Part shown: positions 17,223 to 26,603 of the stretch, one piece after another
Numbering within the stretch: the stretch's first letter is position 1
How the letters are laid out: the number at the start of each line of letters is the position of its first letter
Assembly: GCF_003097315.1 (NCBI RefSeq)
Contig: NZ_QDDL01000004.1
Location: 1-64,000, forward strand
Reading direction: 5' to 3'
DNA from: Pelagibaculum spongiae
Lineage (GTDB): Bacteria; Pseudomonadota; Gammaproteobacteria; Enterobacterales; Pelagibaculaceae
DNA length: 64,000 bases
Translations under genes and position numbers: made by a program
The notes under the pieces: generated by a model
What the model was told of the DNA's origin: nothing
Databases searched by the model: none
What the model saw: only the letters and a program-made list of their open reading frames with translations

Positions 17223-18683
17223 ATGCCCTTATCATCACTTAAAGAAAATGTTGACGTTAGGCTAGGTTTAATGAAAGGCGTTCTCAGTAATCTGGGAGTG
17301 CTCGAGAAAGAGCCGTTCGCATCTTTTTTTAATCAGCAATCTTTTAATTATCGTTGGATCGATTATGTGTTTGCCGTTTTTTTATTTGATATAACGCTAA
17401 ATTGGAAACAATCAAAGCCGGATTTTTATTTTAAGCGCGGCTATCAAAGATTCAATGCACCAGAAATAATTAAGAAAAAAATAATTGATTTCTTTGATGT
17501 GTTAGATGTTTCTGAGGATAAAAAACAAAGCATTAGAGGGCAGTTCGTTCGAGAATCATCAGTGTTAAGGAACTTACTTTTCCATGGTGCTGCTGAGAAT
17601 AGAAGCGTAAGCGCCAATGCTGAATCAGGCATAAAATATATCCATAGAATATGGTTAGGAAAAACACCGTCTGAAGAAATTATTCGCTCGATTTGCGCAT
17701 CAAATATTGAAATTTCTAATAGATGGGTAGGTGTATCAGCTACAGTATCTATCCTTTGGACCAATAATTTAACGCTATTAAATGGTGGGCTGAAAACGCC
17801 AGGTGTTATCGTTAAGAATTATAGAGAACTATTTATTAATGAGGCTTCAGAGATTGGTGATCTTTCGAAAATTTATTTTTATTGCGACAGTTTAATATAT
17901 AAAAATCAGCTTGCTTTTGCAACTGATATCTTAAGGTTGTTGGCACTTAAAAAATATGGAGGGCTGTATCTTGATTTCGAGTTTATATCTCCTGCGTTAC
18001 TATATAGTAACGGGCGCGTATATTTGCATCCAGCAAGAGATATTACTCAACAAAAATTTCATATACCTAAAAATGCGACTCGAGCAACTGGAATTAAAAA
18101 AAGCGATTATTTTCCTATGGATATGCTTTCAACTGGAGGGGGTGTCTCAATACCCAAGTCTTCAAGTGACAGTTTTTTAACCAGTATGATTGAAAATACT
18201 TTGCTTTGTACTGATAGAAGAAACTCTGTTTTTATTGATCATGCTCTTAAATTTATTTTGGATTTTTTACGCACAGGTATCACGAATAAATTTATAGGTT
18301 TCGATGGTTTGTTGCATGCATCAGATGCATTTTCATATGATTTCCATCATCTACTCGATATTTATCCGTTATTCTACGCAATGCTAAATTGCGGAATGCT
18401 GTCACATATAAAAATCAATATGATTGAACGCAGTGACAGTCGTTATGAGCATTATGAGTCTATACGAAATACAGTGTTTGGAAGTCTCTATAGTGGTTCG
18501 TACGCATTGATTGCTACGCTAGATATGACAGAGAATACGATGGTAATAAAAGACGATTGTGCGGTTGATCCATATGCAAAATCTGGTGCTCATCTTCGAT
18601 CTCATTACCATCCAGTATTGCATGCATATAAAAGTACCAGTGGATCTTGGGCAAAAGTACAAGACAAACCTTATGAAATATAA
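17223..18683 (+). CDS. TcdA/TcdB-like glycosyltransferase (GT-A fold)
   Basis: Resembles the catalytic fold of glycosyltransferases with the 'sugar-binding region containing DXD' (the Och1/TcdA-TcdB group). IHRIWLGK (140-147) matches the first strand, and ATDILRLLALKKYGGLYLDFE (part: YGGLYLDFE, 245-253) is the classic nucleotide-sugar and metal site. The usual Asp-x-Asp is Asp-Phe-Glu (251-253). A STGGGV segment (about 310) fits the downstream catalytic loop. Residues 1-130 form an unrecognised helical N-terminal region. There is no signal peptide, so it is cytosolic or an effector delivered by another route. It stands alone, 2.6 kb before the T6SS, and ends at a shared bidirectional terminator. 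Capsule or O-antigen modification and toxin or effector roles are both possible. Confidence 0.75.
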   Translation: MPLSSLKENVDVRLGLMKGVLSNLGVLEKEPFASFFNQQSFNYRWIDYVFAVFLFDITLNWKQSKPDFYFKRGYQRFNAPEIIKKKIIDFFDVLDVSEDKKQSIRGQFVRESSVLRNLLFHGAAENRSVSANAESGIKYIHRIWLGKTPSEEIIRSICASNIEISNRWVGVSATVSILWTNNLTLLNGGLKTPGVIVKNYRELFINEASEIGDLSKIYFYCDSLIYKNQLAFATDILRLLALKKYGGLYLDFEFISPALLYSNGRVYLHPARDITQQKFHIPKNATRATGIKKSDYFPMDMLSTGGGVSIPKSSSDSFLTSMIENTLLCTDRRNSVFIDHALKFILDFLRTGITNKFIGFDGLLHASDAFSYDFHHLLDIYPLFYAMLNCGMLSHIKINMIERSDSRYEHYESIRNTVFGSLYSGSYALIATLDMTENTMVIKDDCAVDPYAKSGAHLRSHYHPVLHAYKSTSGSWAKVQDKPYEI

Positions 18684-18752
18684 AGTCAAATTTAATTGGT
18701 ATAGTATTAGTTTTTTTTGAGAGAGATGGAAAGCTAAATGTTATTATTCAAA

Positions 18753-18784
18753 GCGCCTCGCAAAATTTAGCTTTGACGAGGCGC
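18753..18784. terminator. Bidirectional terminator between convergent genes
   Basis: GCGCCTCG (18753-18760) pairs perfectly with CGAGGCGC (18777-18784) and sits between the stops of the glycosyltransferase (+) and hydrolase (-). T-rich sequence follows on the plus strand. Confidence 0.8.
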
Positions 18785-18815
18785 AGATAGATATTTTTTA
18801 AAATTTTTCTAAATG

Positions 18816-20138
18816 TTAAAAACTGTCAAGCATGGGTTTGGCATCCGTAAATTCTTGCTTAAATGTTGCAATGTTTTCAAACAAGCTCTGGGCAATGTTC
18901 AATTGCTGGCTGGCGCTAGTGGAGCATTTCAATGTTTCTTCAAAGGCTGCGGTCGTCACAAAAGTCACTAGGTCGATGCCGGTGTTTGGTGGGATTTGAT
19001 CAAGGCTACAACCGTCGCTGGCAAAGCGTTTGATAATTGACGGCACTTTGACATTATATATTTCTGCCACCGCAAAAATACCGCCTTCGGGTTGTTTAAC
19101 GGCGCAAATTTCAGAAAACAGCATATGCCCGGCATTGGCAACACCCACTAAACGTTTTTTGGCAGCGCTACTTTGCTCGAAACTGGCCACCTGCCCGCTG
19201 TAATCAATTACGCTATCTTGGTAGGCGCCCATTACCATAATTGATTGTAAATCATCCCCCGATTTAATTTCAGTATTACCGGCTTGCGGGATAATCACTT
19301 GCACACCCTCTGAGCTGGCGGCATTTTCTAGTGCAATCGCACCCGCGCTATGGCCGATCACACCAATTCTCTGGCTATCCATTACTTGTGAAAATTGTTG
19401 TAGCTTATCCGGGTTATGTACTTCTTCAATCAGATATTTAAGGTCTAGTGCCTGATTAGCAAACAGCACACTAAAAATGCCATTGTTTAAAATATCGCTC
19501 AGTTGAATTTGTGGGTGATTGGCTGCAATAACGATGAATCCTCGGCTGGCCCAGTGAGTCATTTGGCTAATTGCTACTTCTGAAAATCCGCCGGTGCCGT
19601 GGATATAAACAATCACCGGGAATTTCCCTTGGTTAGTATCCAATGGAAGTTGGTCATAGCAATCACAATATAAGTAAGGGTCTTCAGAATCAGGTACGTT
19701 AACCGCATCGGCAGGTTTTAGAAATCGGCGAATATCATAGCGAATTGGTTGTTGGTTTTGCTGACTGCCAATGGTCGCTGGGTACCACACTTGAGTTTGC
19801 AGTTTTTTCGAAAGGCTGCCCCGGTCAATCACTGTTTCAAAGCGGCCGACTGGCCAAGGACCTTTTTGTCCGGCATCTAATGCGACTTGGCTTTGTTGGG
19901 TATTGTCACAATTTTGTTTAGTTTCAATTTGCTGCTGGCTAGTAGTATTACCATCGCTGCCAGCACAAGCACTGATCAAAACAGATAATGTAATGATCGA
20001 AATGAGCTTAGTAAGAAGGCTAAGAGAATGGTTTGATCGCTGGATCGTCCTTGACGCCATCATTAGGTAGTGCCTGTTTTTATTGCTTTGAAATAGCTTA
20101 ATCGCACCACCCATAAACGCCATGTTAAAACCGTGCAT
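18816..20138 (-). CDS. Lipoprotein alpha/beta hydrolase (PAF-acetylhydrolase/dienelactone-like)
   Basis: A serine hydrolase of the alpha/beta fold. PVIVYIHGTGG carries the oxyanion-hole His-Gly, GHSAG is the nucleophile elbow, and GHMLF near residue 350 probably holds the catalytic His; the acid may be the Asp in AYQDSVIDY. The protein begins 'GQKGPWPVGRFETVIDRG', like platelet-activating-factor acetylhydrolase or chlorophyllase-type esterases. The likely start is Met26 or Met27 (20063 or 20060), which places a clear lipobox LISA|C after a hydrophobic segment. The 25 residues before it look untranslated. An envelope-anchored esterase or lipase is the best reading; substrate unknown. It is monocistronic and divergent from the DsrE gene. 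Confidence 0.82.
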   Translation of the reverse strand: MHGFNMAFMGGAIKLFQSNKNRHYLMMASRTIQRSNHSLSLLTKLISIITLSVLISACAGSDGNTTSQQQIETKQNCDNTQQSQVALDAGQKGPWPVGRFETVIDRGSLSKKLQTQVWYPATIGSQQNQQPIRYDIRRFLKPADAVNVPDSEDPYLYCDCYDQLPLDTNQGKFPVIVYIHGTGGFSEVAISQMTHWASRGFIVIAANHPQIQLSDILNNGIFSVLFANQALDLKYLIEEVHNPDKLQQFSQVMDSQRIGVIGHSAGAIALENAASSEGVQVIIPQAGNTEIKSGDDLQSIMVMGAYQDSVIDYSGQVASFEQSSAAKKRLVGVANAGHMLFSEICAVKQPEGGIFAVAEIYNVKVPSIIKRFASDGCSLDQIPPNTGIDLVTFVTTAAFEETLKCSTSASQQLNIAQSLFENIATFKQEFTDAKPMLDSF

Positions 20139-20287
20139 CAGCTTGGTTGAAATAAGCTAAAGCAATCTGTTTTGTTACTGACCGAAATCTATTTTTTATA
20201 ACTCTCCGCATTTACTCAGATCAAGCTCAACCTCATGCTGGCTCTTATACTAGTGAGAAAATAATCCTACAACTTCAGTAGGTTTAA

Positions 20288-20692
20288 ATGTCAGTGCGTT
20301 ATTTTCAGCGCTTCAACTTTAGGAAAGTGACCGATATGCAAAATATCTTGTTTGTACTCAATGATGCGCCCTATGGCTCAGAGAAGCTGTTTAACGCACT
20401 TCGGCTGGCAATGAACCTTAATGAGCAACATAGCAAAACAGTTCAGACCAATCTGTTTCTCATGTCAGATGCAGTTACCGCAGCATTGCCAAAGCAAAAC
20501 CCTACAGAAGGCTATGACATTCAACAAATGCTGGAAATTTTGATTGCTCAAGGCTCACAAGTGAAACTTTGCAAAACCTGCACCGATGGCCGAGGTATTT
20601 CTGACCTGCCATTGATTGAAGGTTGTAAGGTTTCGACTTTGATCGAATTGTCTAGCTGGACCGTTGAAGCCGACAAAGTGCTGACTTTTTAG
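20288..20692 (+). CDS. DsrE/DsrF-family sulfur-relay-like protein
   Basis: Small cytosolic protein of the DsrE fold: QNILFVLNDAPYGSEKLFNALRLA (seen here as NDAPYGSEKLFNALRLA) is the usual N-terminal strand and helix, followed by TNLFLMSDAV and a Cys-containing loop (KLCKTCTDGRGI) and EGCKVSTL. The family handles persulfide sulfur or acts as a regulatory module. The start is more likely ATG 20336 (MQNILFVL), with AGGAAAG upstream, than 20288, giving about 118 aa. It is a single gene. Family call good, precise role unknown. Confidence 0.8.
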   Translation: MSVRYFQRFNFRKVTDMQNILFVLNDAPYGSEKLFNALRLAMNLNEQHSKTVQTNLFLMSDAVTAALPKQNPTEGYDIQQMLEILIAQGSQVKLCKTCTDGRGISDLPLIEGCKVSTLIELSSWTVEADKVLTF

Positions 20693-21312
20693 TCAAAAGT
20701 TTTTAGTTGCTTTAGCTAAATAAATACATTGAGGTTTATCTTGTTTGCTGTAGCCGGAGAATAATTATTTTATCATTAATGTTATTAGGTAATAAATTGC
20801 TCGATAATGTAGCGTTAAAAACCAATGTTTTTGTAAGGTTACTCTTCATTGTTCATAATAGATAAAAATAAAAAAACGCTGTGCAATTGTTTTTTGAGAG
20901 ATTGGCTATTGTGTTTGTGAGTGTTTGCCGTTGAAGTTTGTAGGAGTTATTCCACTTTCAAGTAGAGCTTAAAGCTATTTTTCCTGTAAGATATTGTGCG
21001 TGGTTGGTTGCGTCGTATTTGTAAGCTATTAATTTAAAGTGTATTTTACTAGGGCGTTTCTAAATAAATTCCATTCATTTTAACCCATCACAAATTGTTG
21101 TCTGCCCCGGCAACAATTTGCCGTTATTAAAACCCTTCTTATAATCGTTAGTACGGTTCTGACCTGAAGTTTCTGTCGCAGGATGCGTAGGTTGCTGTTA
21201 ATCAGAAAATATTTGACGCTTTTTATACATAGATAATTTTCTGGGTCTATAGCCTCGTGGGCAATCAAGGTTACTTTTCATTGCTTGTAACGGAAAAAGA
21301 CAGGAAATAGTC
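20693..21312 (+). promoter_or_regulatory. Leader region of the T6SS operon, with a perfect hairpin
   Basis: 620 bp without a gene. CAAATTGTTG (21091-21100) and CAACAATTTG (21111-21120) form a perfect 10-bp inverted repeat around a 10-nt GC-rich loop, about 190 bp before tssB. I found no clear sigma-54 -24/-12 element. The operon promoter should lie here, but no position can be fixed. Confidence 0.5.
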
Positions 21313-21825
21313 ATGTCACAAGATGGAAGTGTCGCGCCAAAAGAGCGCGTGAATATCAAATATATCGCCACTGCGGGTGAGCAACAGTCAGAAGTTGAAT
21401 TGCCTTTAAAAACCGTAGTCATTGGTGATTTTAAAGGACATTCAGAAGATACACCGATTGAAGATCGCGATGCAGTGTCGGTCGATAAAAATAATTTTGA
21501 GTCGGTGCTACAAGCCAGTGGACTGAAGATTGAAACCCGAGTTGAAAATCGATTATCTGAAGAAGAAAACCCACAAGAACTTGATATCTCCCTTTCAATA
21601 CAATCTCTTTCAGATTTTTCGCCAGATGCAATTGGCCGCCAAGTACCTGAATTAAAAAAACTGATTAAGCTCAGGGAAGCGTTGCTGTCGCTTAAAGGGC
21701 CATTAGGTAATGTGCCAGCTTTTCGTTCAAGACTACAGACGTTACTTGCCAGTGATCAGTCGCGTGAACAGCTGCTTAATGAATTGCAATTACTTGATCC
21801 AGAAGCTGCCGTTGAAAGCGAATAA
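21313..21825 (+). CDS. tssB: T6SS contractile sheath small subunit TssB/VipA
   Basis: Forms the T6SS contractile sheath together with TssC. The 170-aa length and the hallmark opening APKERVNIKYIATAG, ELPLKTVVIGDF, followed by LSIQSLSDFSPDAIGRQVPEL (here SLSDFSPDAI) are typical. It is the first gene of the operon, 15 bp before tssC, in the order seen in V. cholerae (vipA-vipB). The ribosome site AAAAAGACAGGAAATAGTC precedes ATG. Confidence 0.96.
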   Translation: MSQDGSVAPKERVNIKYIATAGEQQSEVELPLKTVVIGDFKGHSEDTPIEDRDAVSVDKNNFESVLQASGLKIETRVENRLSEEENPQELDISLSIQSLSDFSPDAIGRQVPELKKLIKLREALLSLKGPLGNVPAFRSRLQTLLASDQSREQLLNELQLLDPEAAVESE

Positions 21826-21840
21826 TTAAGGGATAATATT

Positions 21841-23346
21841 ATGCAAGTTAAGGAAAAGGCAGTGCAAGAAAAAGCGCTTCAACAAGACACTAGCCAAGGT
21901 GAAGAATATTGCGGTACCGCCTTATTAGACGAAATTATGGCGCAAACCCGAATTCGGCCAAGTGATGATGGTTATGATTTAGCGAAAAAAGGTGTGAGTG
22001 CATTTATTGAAGAGCTGATTAAAGGTGATCAAGCAGATCAGCCAGTTAATAAATCATTGGTTGATTGCATGATTAATGAATTGGATCAGAAAATTTCCGG
22101 ACAAATGGACGAGATATTACATTGTCAGCCAGTTCAACAGATGGAAGCCGCCTGGAGAGGGCTTAAGCTGCTGGTAGATCGAACTGATTTTAAAGAAAAC
22201 ATAAAAATTGAATTGATTCATGCGACGAAACAAGAGTTGTTTGAAGATTTTGAATATGCCCCCGATGTAACACAAACTGGTTTCTACAAACATATTTATT
22301 CTGCAGGTTATGGCCAGTTTGGCGGTGAACCAGTCGCGGCGATTGTCGGTGAATATGCATTTACGCCCTCAGCCCAAGACATGAAGCTGTTGAAATATGT
22401 CAGCTCGGTGGGTGCAATGGCGCATGCACCTTTTATTTCATCGGTTTCTCCTGAGTTTTTTGGTGTTGATTCTTATGAAGAATTACCCAATATCAAAGAG
22501 TTGAAATCTATTTTTGAGAGTGCAAAGTACAGCAAGTGGCGCTCATTGCGGGAATCCGAAGATGCTCGCTATCTTGGGCTGGCGGCACCCAGATTTTTGT
22601 TACGAACGCCCTATGATCCTGAAGAAAGCCCTATCCGTAGTTTTAATTATAAAGAAAGTGTTACTGCATCCCATGAACAATATCTATGGGGCAATACCGC
22701 ATTTACATTAGCCGCCAAACTATCTGATAGTTTTGCAAAATATCGCTGGTGTCCAAATATTATTGGCCCACAAAGTGGCGGCGCGGTAGATGATCTACCT
22801 GTGCACCATTTTGAAGCTATGGGTAGCTTGCAGGCAAAAATCCCAACTGAAGTATTAATTACTGACCGTAAGGAATTTGAATTGGCTGAAGAAGGTTTTG
22901 TCGCATTAACCATGCGAAAAGGTAGTGATAATGCTGCATTCTTTTCAGCAAACTCAGTACAAAAGCCGAAAGTATTCCCTAATACCAAAGAAGGTAAACA
23001 GGCGGAAACCAATTATAAGTTGGGTACGCAATTGCCTTATATGATGATTATTAATCGGTTGGCTCATTATATAAAAGTGTTACAGCGCGAACAGATCGGT
23101 TCGTGGAAAGAGCGACAGGATTTACAGCGAGAATTAAATAACTGGATTCGTCAGTTTGTTGCTGATCAGGAAAATCCACCAGCAGAAGTTCGCAGTCGTC
23201 GTCCATTGCGCTCGGCCAAAATTGAAGTGACTGATGTTGAAGGTGACCCTGGCTGGTATCAGGTGTCATTAGCAGTTCGGCCTCATTTTAAATATATGGG
23301 CGCAAATTTTGAATTGTCGCTAGTTGGACGATTGGACCAGGAATAG
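21841..23346 (+). CDS. tssC: T6SS contractile sheath large subunit TssC/VipB
   Basis: Large sheath subunit (501 aa, standard length) that interlocks with TssB around the Hcp tube. Characteristic blocks are visible: EAAWRGLKLLVDR, YGQFGGEPVAAIVGEY, FISSVSPEFFG, APRFLLRTPYDP, and the C-terminal RSRRPLRSAKIEV...GWYQVSLAVRPHFKYMGANFELSLVGRL (quoted in pieces). In ClpV-type systems the TssC N-terminal helix (about residues 15-30) is the ClpV recognition site, which matters because clpV is missing downstream; that helix (AVQEKALQQDTSQ, then CGTALLDEIMAQ) is still present. Translationally close to tssB and tssE. Confidence 0.97.
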   Translation: MQVKEKAVQEKALQQDTSQGEEYCGTALLDEIMAQTRIRPSDDGYDLAKKGVSAFIEELIKGDQADQPVNKSLVDCMINELDQKISGQMDEILHCQPVQQMEAAWRGLKLLVDRTDFKENIKIELIHATKQELFEDFEYAPDVTQTGFYKHIYSAGYGQFGGEPVAAIVGEYAFTPSAQDMKLLKYVSSVGAMAHAPFISSVSPEFFGVDSYEELPNIKELKSIFESAKYSKWRSLRESEDARYLGLAAPRFLLRTPYDPEESPIRSFNYKESVTASHEQYLWGNTAFTLAAKLSDSFAKYRWCPNIIGPQSGGAVDDLPVHHFEAMGSLQAKIPTEVLITDRKEFELAEEGFVALTMRKGSDNAAFFSANSVQKPKVFPNTKEGKQAETNYKLGTQLPYMMIINRLAHYIKVLQREQIGSWKERQDLQRELNNWIRQFVADQENPPAEVRSRRPLRSAKIEVTDVEGDPGWYQVSLAVRPHFKYMGANFELSLVGRLDQE

Positions 23347-23362
23347 GGCGGCTTAATCGATC

Positions 23363-23797
23363 ATGAGTTATCAAGAAAATCCGCTAGCATGGGGTGTTGG
23401 TTTATTTGAGCGTTTGCACAGCGATGCGCCCGGGTATTCCAAAACCCTTGGCCCGGACCCTCATACGGTTTTGGCATCAATTAAAAAAAACATTTCTCAT
23501 TTGCTGAATAGCAGAGCTGGTGCGTCTTTATCTTGCCCCGAGTTAGGATTGATTGATTTTAATGATGCAACGCTGGGTAGCCATGATCTAGCTCTAAGAA
23601 TTAAAAATGCGATTTATCTGTGTGTTACCCGTTATGAACCAAGAATCAGTCAGTTGCAGGTTGAGGTGATGTTTGATGATCACTGCCCGCTAAACCTGCG
23701 ATTTAAGCTGCAAGCGGTATTAAACGCCACAGCATTTCATAACAAGTTACAAATAGATCTGTTACTGGACAGCTCCCGCCAATACCGGGTGTTGTAA
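23363..23797 (+). CDS. tssE: T6SS baseplate protein TssE (gp25-like)
   Basis: Baseplate wedge protein related to phage T4 gp25, 144 aa. LFERLHSD near the N-terminus, then ASIKKNISHLLNSRAG, GLIDFNDATLGSHDLALRIKNAI (quoted as GLIDFND and LRIKNAIYLCVTRYEPRI) are the gp25 lysozyme-like signature blocks. It follows tssC by 16 bp in the canonical order. Confidence 0.93.
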   Translation: MSYQENPLAWGVGLFERLHSDAPGYSKTLGPDPHTVLASIKKNISHLLNSRAGASLSCPELGLIDFNDATLGSHDLALRIKNAIYLCVTRYEPRISQLQVEVMFDDHCPLNLRFKLQAVLNATAFHNKLQIDLLLDSSRQYRVL

Positions 23798-23831
23798 AAA
23801 TCGTTATAAAAACTCTGGAAAACAAAAAATA

Positions 23832-25604
23832 GTGTCTCAAGCAAAATATTTTCGAGATGAACTGAATTATCTGCGCCAGCAAGGACAGGTTTTCAGTGAA
23901 GCTCATCCGCAATTAGCGCGATATTTGCAAAATAAAAACAGTGATCCAGATGTTGAACGATTGCTGGAAGGCTTTGCTTTTTTGACCGGAAAGTTGCGAG
24001 AGAAAGTTGACGATGAATTTCCAGAATTAACCCACTCGTTAATTAGCCTTTTGTGGCCGAATTATTTAAGGCCAATTCCCAGTATGTGCATTATGCAATT
24101 TGCAATGAATGCTGCAAGTTGTGAAGGTCAGCAGAAGATTGCCAGCGGAACCGAGTTAGATAGCCAACCAGTGTTGGGTACTCGCTGTCGATTCACTAGT
24201 TGTCGAGATGTTGATCTTTATCCGATTGAAATTTCGAATATATTGATTGATCAGCCAGCATTGCGTAATCGTCTTCAAGTAAAATTACAGGTGATCAATG
24301 ATGCTTCGCTAAATGATGTGGCGCCTAAAAAACTCAGGCTATATCTATCTGCCGATAGTTATAGCGCACAAACCTTGTATTTGTGGTTGGATCAATATCT
24401 AAAATCGATCAAACTGTGTTTAGCAGGGCGGGCTATTTCAGTGGCTGCTGATAAGTTGACTCCGGTTGGTTTTGAGCAACGAGATAGCTTGTTGCCTGGC
24501 TATGAAAACACCTTTGATGGTTATCGTATTTTACAAGAATATCTGGCTTTTCCTGAGGCATTTTTGTTTTTTGATTTGCAATTACCTGCTGCTGAATTTA
24601 AGAAGCTGGATCAACCGATATCAGAATGTGAACTGATGTTTTTCTTTGATCGATCATTACCCGATGATGTTCGAATTAATCATCAGAGTTTGCAGCTTTT
24701 TTGCACCCCGGCAGTCAATTTATTCGAACATGATGCTGATCCCATTAATTTATCGGGTAAGCAGACGGAATATAAACTGCAACCAAGTTCGCGCTCGCCC
24801 GCACATTACGAAGTGTTTTCGGTGATACAAGCGCAAGGTTGGGTGGGTGGCGGCCAAGGTCGGCAACGGGGCAAGCACCGGATGTATCATGCATTTGAAA
24901 GCTTTCACCATGAAATTGATCGAAGCCAGCAGCAAACGTCTCTTTATTATCGAATGAGAGTCCGCCAAAGCAACCAGAATACTGGGTTTGACCATTCAGT
25001 GGCCTTTGTTAGAGAAGATGAAATATCGCAAATTTCACACAATGAGACAGTGTCTCTGCAGTTATTGTGCAGTAATAGACAGCTGCCATTAGAGCTAGCA
25101 GAGGGGCAAATTAATCAACCGACAGATCAGTCTCCTAACTTTGCTAGTTTTCGCAATATAAGCAAACCTACAGCACCGATCCGGCCAGCATTGGAGGGTG
25201 GTTTGTTATGGCAATTGATTTCAAATTTCTCGCTAAATTACCTGTCATTACTATCAAAAGAAGCTTTAACCAGCTTGTTAAAAATTTATGATTTTAAAGC
25301 CTTATCAGACAGGCAAAGTGAGCGTATTGCTAGTAAAAGATTACAAGGCATCGCAGCGATTAATTCTAAATCGACCGATTTACTAATGAGTGGATTGCCA
25401 GTGAGAGGTTTACATTCCACTATTCAATTATCGCAAAGCCATTTTGCTAGTGAGGGCGACCTTTATTGCTTTGCCAGTATATTGCGACATTTCTTTTCAC
25501 TTTACGCCAGTATTAATTCTTTCCATCAGCTGGAAGTGATCAATCTAGATAACCAGGAAAGCTACCAATGGCTACCGAAAACTGGCGTGCAACCATTGAT
25601 CTAG
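23832..25604 (+). CDS. tssF: T6SS baseplate protein TssF
   Basis: Baseplate wedge component that pairs with TssG. It is 590 aa with the family opening YFRDELNYLRQQGQVFSEAHP, of which ELNYLRQQG and FSEAHPQLARYL are diagnostic, and the segment ELTHSLISLLWPNYLRPIPS. Start codon GTG at 23832 (GGAAAAC about 12 nt upstream). The 3' end overlaps tssG by 37 bp, suggesting translational coupling. Confidence 0.94.
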   Translation: MSQAKYFRDELNYLRQQGQVFSEAHPQLARYLQNKNSDPDVERLLEGFAFLTGKLREKVDDEFPELTHSLISLLWPNYLRPIPSMCIMQFAMNAASCEGQQKIASGTELDSQPVLGTRCRFTSCRDVDLYPIEISNILIDQPALRNRLQVKLQVINDASLNDVAPKKLRLYLSADSYSAQTLYLWLDQYLKSIKLCLAGRAISVAADKLTPVGFEQRDSLLPGYENTFDGYRILQEYLAFPEAFLFFDLQLPAAEFKKLDQPISECELMFFFDRSLPDDVRINHQSLQLFCTPAVNLFEHDADPINLSGKQTEYKLQPSSRSPAHYEVFSVIQAQGWVGGGQGRQRGKHRMYHAFESFHHEIDRSQQQTSLYYRMRVRQSNQNTGFDHSVAFVREDEISQISHNETVSLQLLCSNRQLPLELAEGQINQPTDQSPNFASFRNISKPTAPIRPALEGGLLWQLISNFSLNYLSLLSKEALTSLLKIYDFKALSDRQSERIASKRLQGIAAINSKSTDLLMSGLPVRGLHSTIQLSQSHFASEGDLYCFASILRHFFSLYASINSFHQLEVINLDNQESYQWLPKTGVQPLI

Positions 25605-26581
25605 CTGCTTCTCAGGTGATGGTTGATCAGTGTCATCAATATCAGTTTTTTCAATTGGTTGAATTGATGCTGCAGCAGCAAAACATTGATCCCGAAGCAG
25701 TCGATTGGTTAGTAGATGGTCAATTAATTTTCTCAGCCAACCCAAGCCTGGGTTTTGCAGCGAGTGACATTAAAAGCTTGCAGTTTGGCGCCAATAACAA
25801 TGGCCAGTTGGAAACATCATTTTTGGGCTTAAGTGGTGCACAGTCACCGTTACCCGGGTTCTATCTAGATAAATTAGCTAATGATGATGAATCAGGCAGT
25901 CGAAAAGCTTTTTTGGATTATTTTAATCATCGATTAATTGGTTTTTTATATAAAATTTGGCGTAAGCACCGTTATTATTTAAGATTTCGTTCTGATGCCG
26001 AAGATGCGCTATCTAGCCAAGTCTTTGCGTTGTGTGGGTTGGCGAACCCCCAATTAAGAAAGCACTTGCAGTTAGACTGGAATCGACTGTTGCCATTTTG
26101 TGGCTTGTTATCCCATCGCAATCGATCGCCGCAGGTATTACAAAAAATTATTGCAAGCTATTTTGAATTACCCAAAGTCACTATTACGATGTGGCAGCTG
26201 AGGCGCATCAATATTGATGAAAATCAGCGGGTAACCTTGGGTCAACGAAATGCAGTGTTAGGTAAACAATTTGTAATTGGCTCAAAAATAGCAGATCGAA
26301 GAGGTAAGTTTGCTTTATGTCTTGGGCAGTTATCTTTTGATCAAGCTAAAGATTTTTTTCCCGATGGCCAATACTTCAATCCGTTACAAAGGTTGCTGCA
26401 ATTTATTATGCGAGAGCCGTTTGCAGTAGAGTTGAAGCTGTATTTAAAGCAAGTGCCGCCGCTAATGCAATTGGCAAAGGATCATTCGTTACAGTTGGGC
26501 TGGAGTAGTTGTTTGCCAGTCGCCCAATTAAATAAAAAACGTAGCTTAAGTGATTCTGCTATTTCAATAACACTTTGTTAA
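25568..26581 (+). CDS. tssG: T6SS baseplate protein TssG
   Basis: Baseplate wedge component, 337 aa. The family blocks are YQFFQLVELML near the start, FLGLSGAQSPLPGFYLD (about 93-110; shorthand LSGAQSPLP), FLDYFNHRLIGFLYKIWRKHRY, and the late GRFALCLGQL-like segment (here GKFALCLGQLSF). It begins inside the end of tssF. Gene order and motifs agree. Confidence 0.94.
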   Translation: MATENWRATIDLAASQVMVDQCHQYQFFQLVELMLQQQNIDPEAVDWLVDGQLIFSANPSLGFAASDIKSLQFGANNNGQLETSFLGLSGAQSPLPGFYLDKLANDDESGSRKAFLDYFNHRLIGFLYKIWRKHRYYLRFRSDAEDALSSQVFALCGLANPQLRKHLQLDWNRLLPFCGLLSHRNRSPQVLQKIIASYFELPKVTITMWQLRRINIDENQRVTLGQRNAVLGKQFVIGSKIADRRGKFALCLGQLSFDQAKDFFPDGQYFNPLQRLLQFIMREPFAVELKLYLKQVPPLMQLAKDHSLQLGWSSCLPVAQLNKKRSLSDSAISITLC

Positions 26582-26603
26582 GCAGGGGAGGGGAAGAATA
26601 ACA

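Noticed and set aside
17005..17238. 77-aa minus-strand frame before the glycosyltransferase
   Set aside because: No recognisable motif, no clear ribosome site, and it lies in the probable promoter and leader of the plus-strand gene.
20880..20960. Sigma-54 promoter candidate (TTGGCTATTGTGTTTGTG)
   Set aside because: The GG and GC dinucleotides are not at the required spacing.
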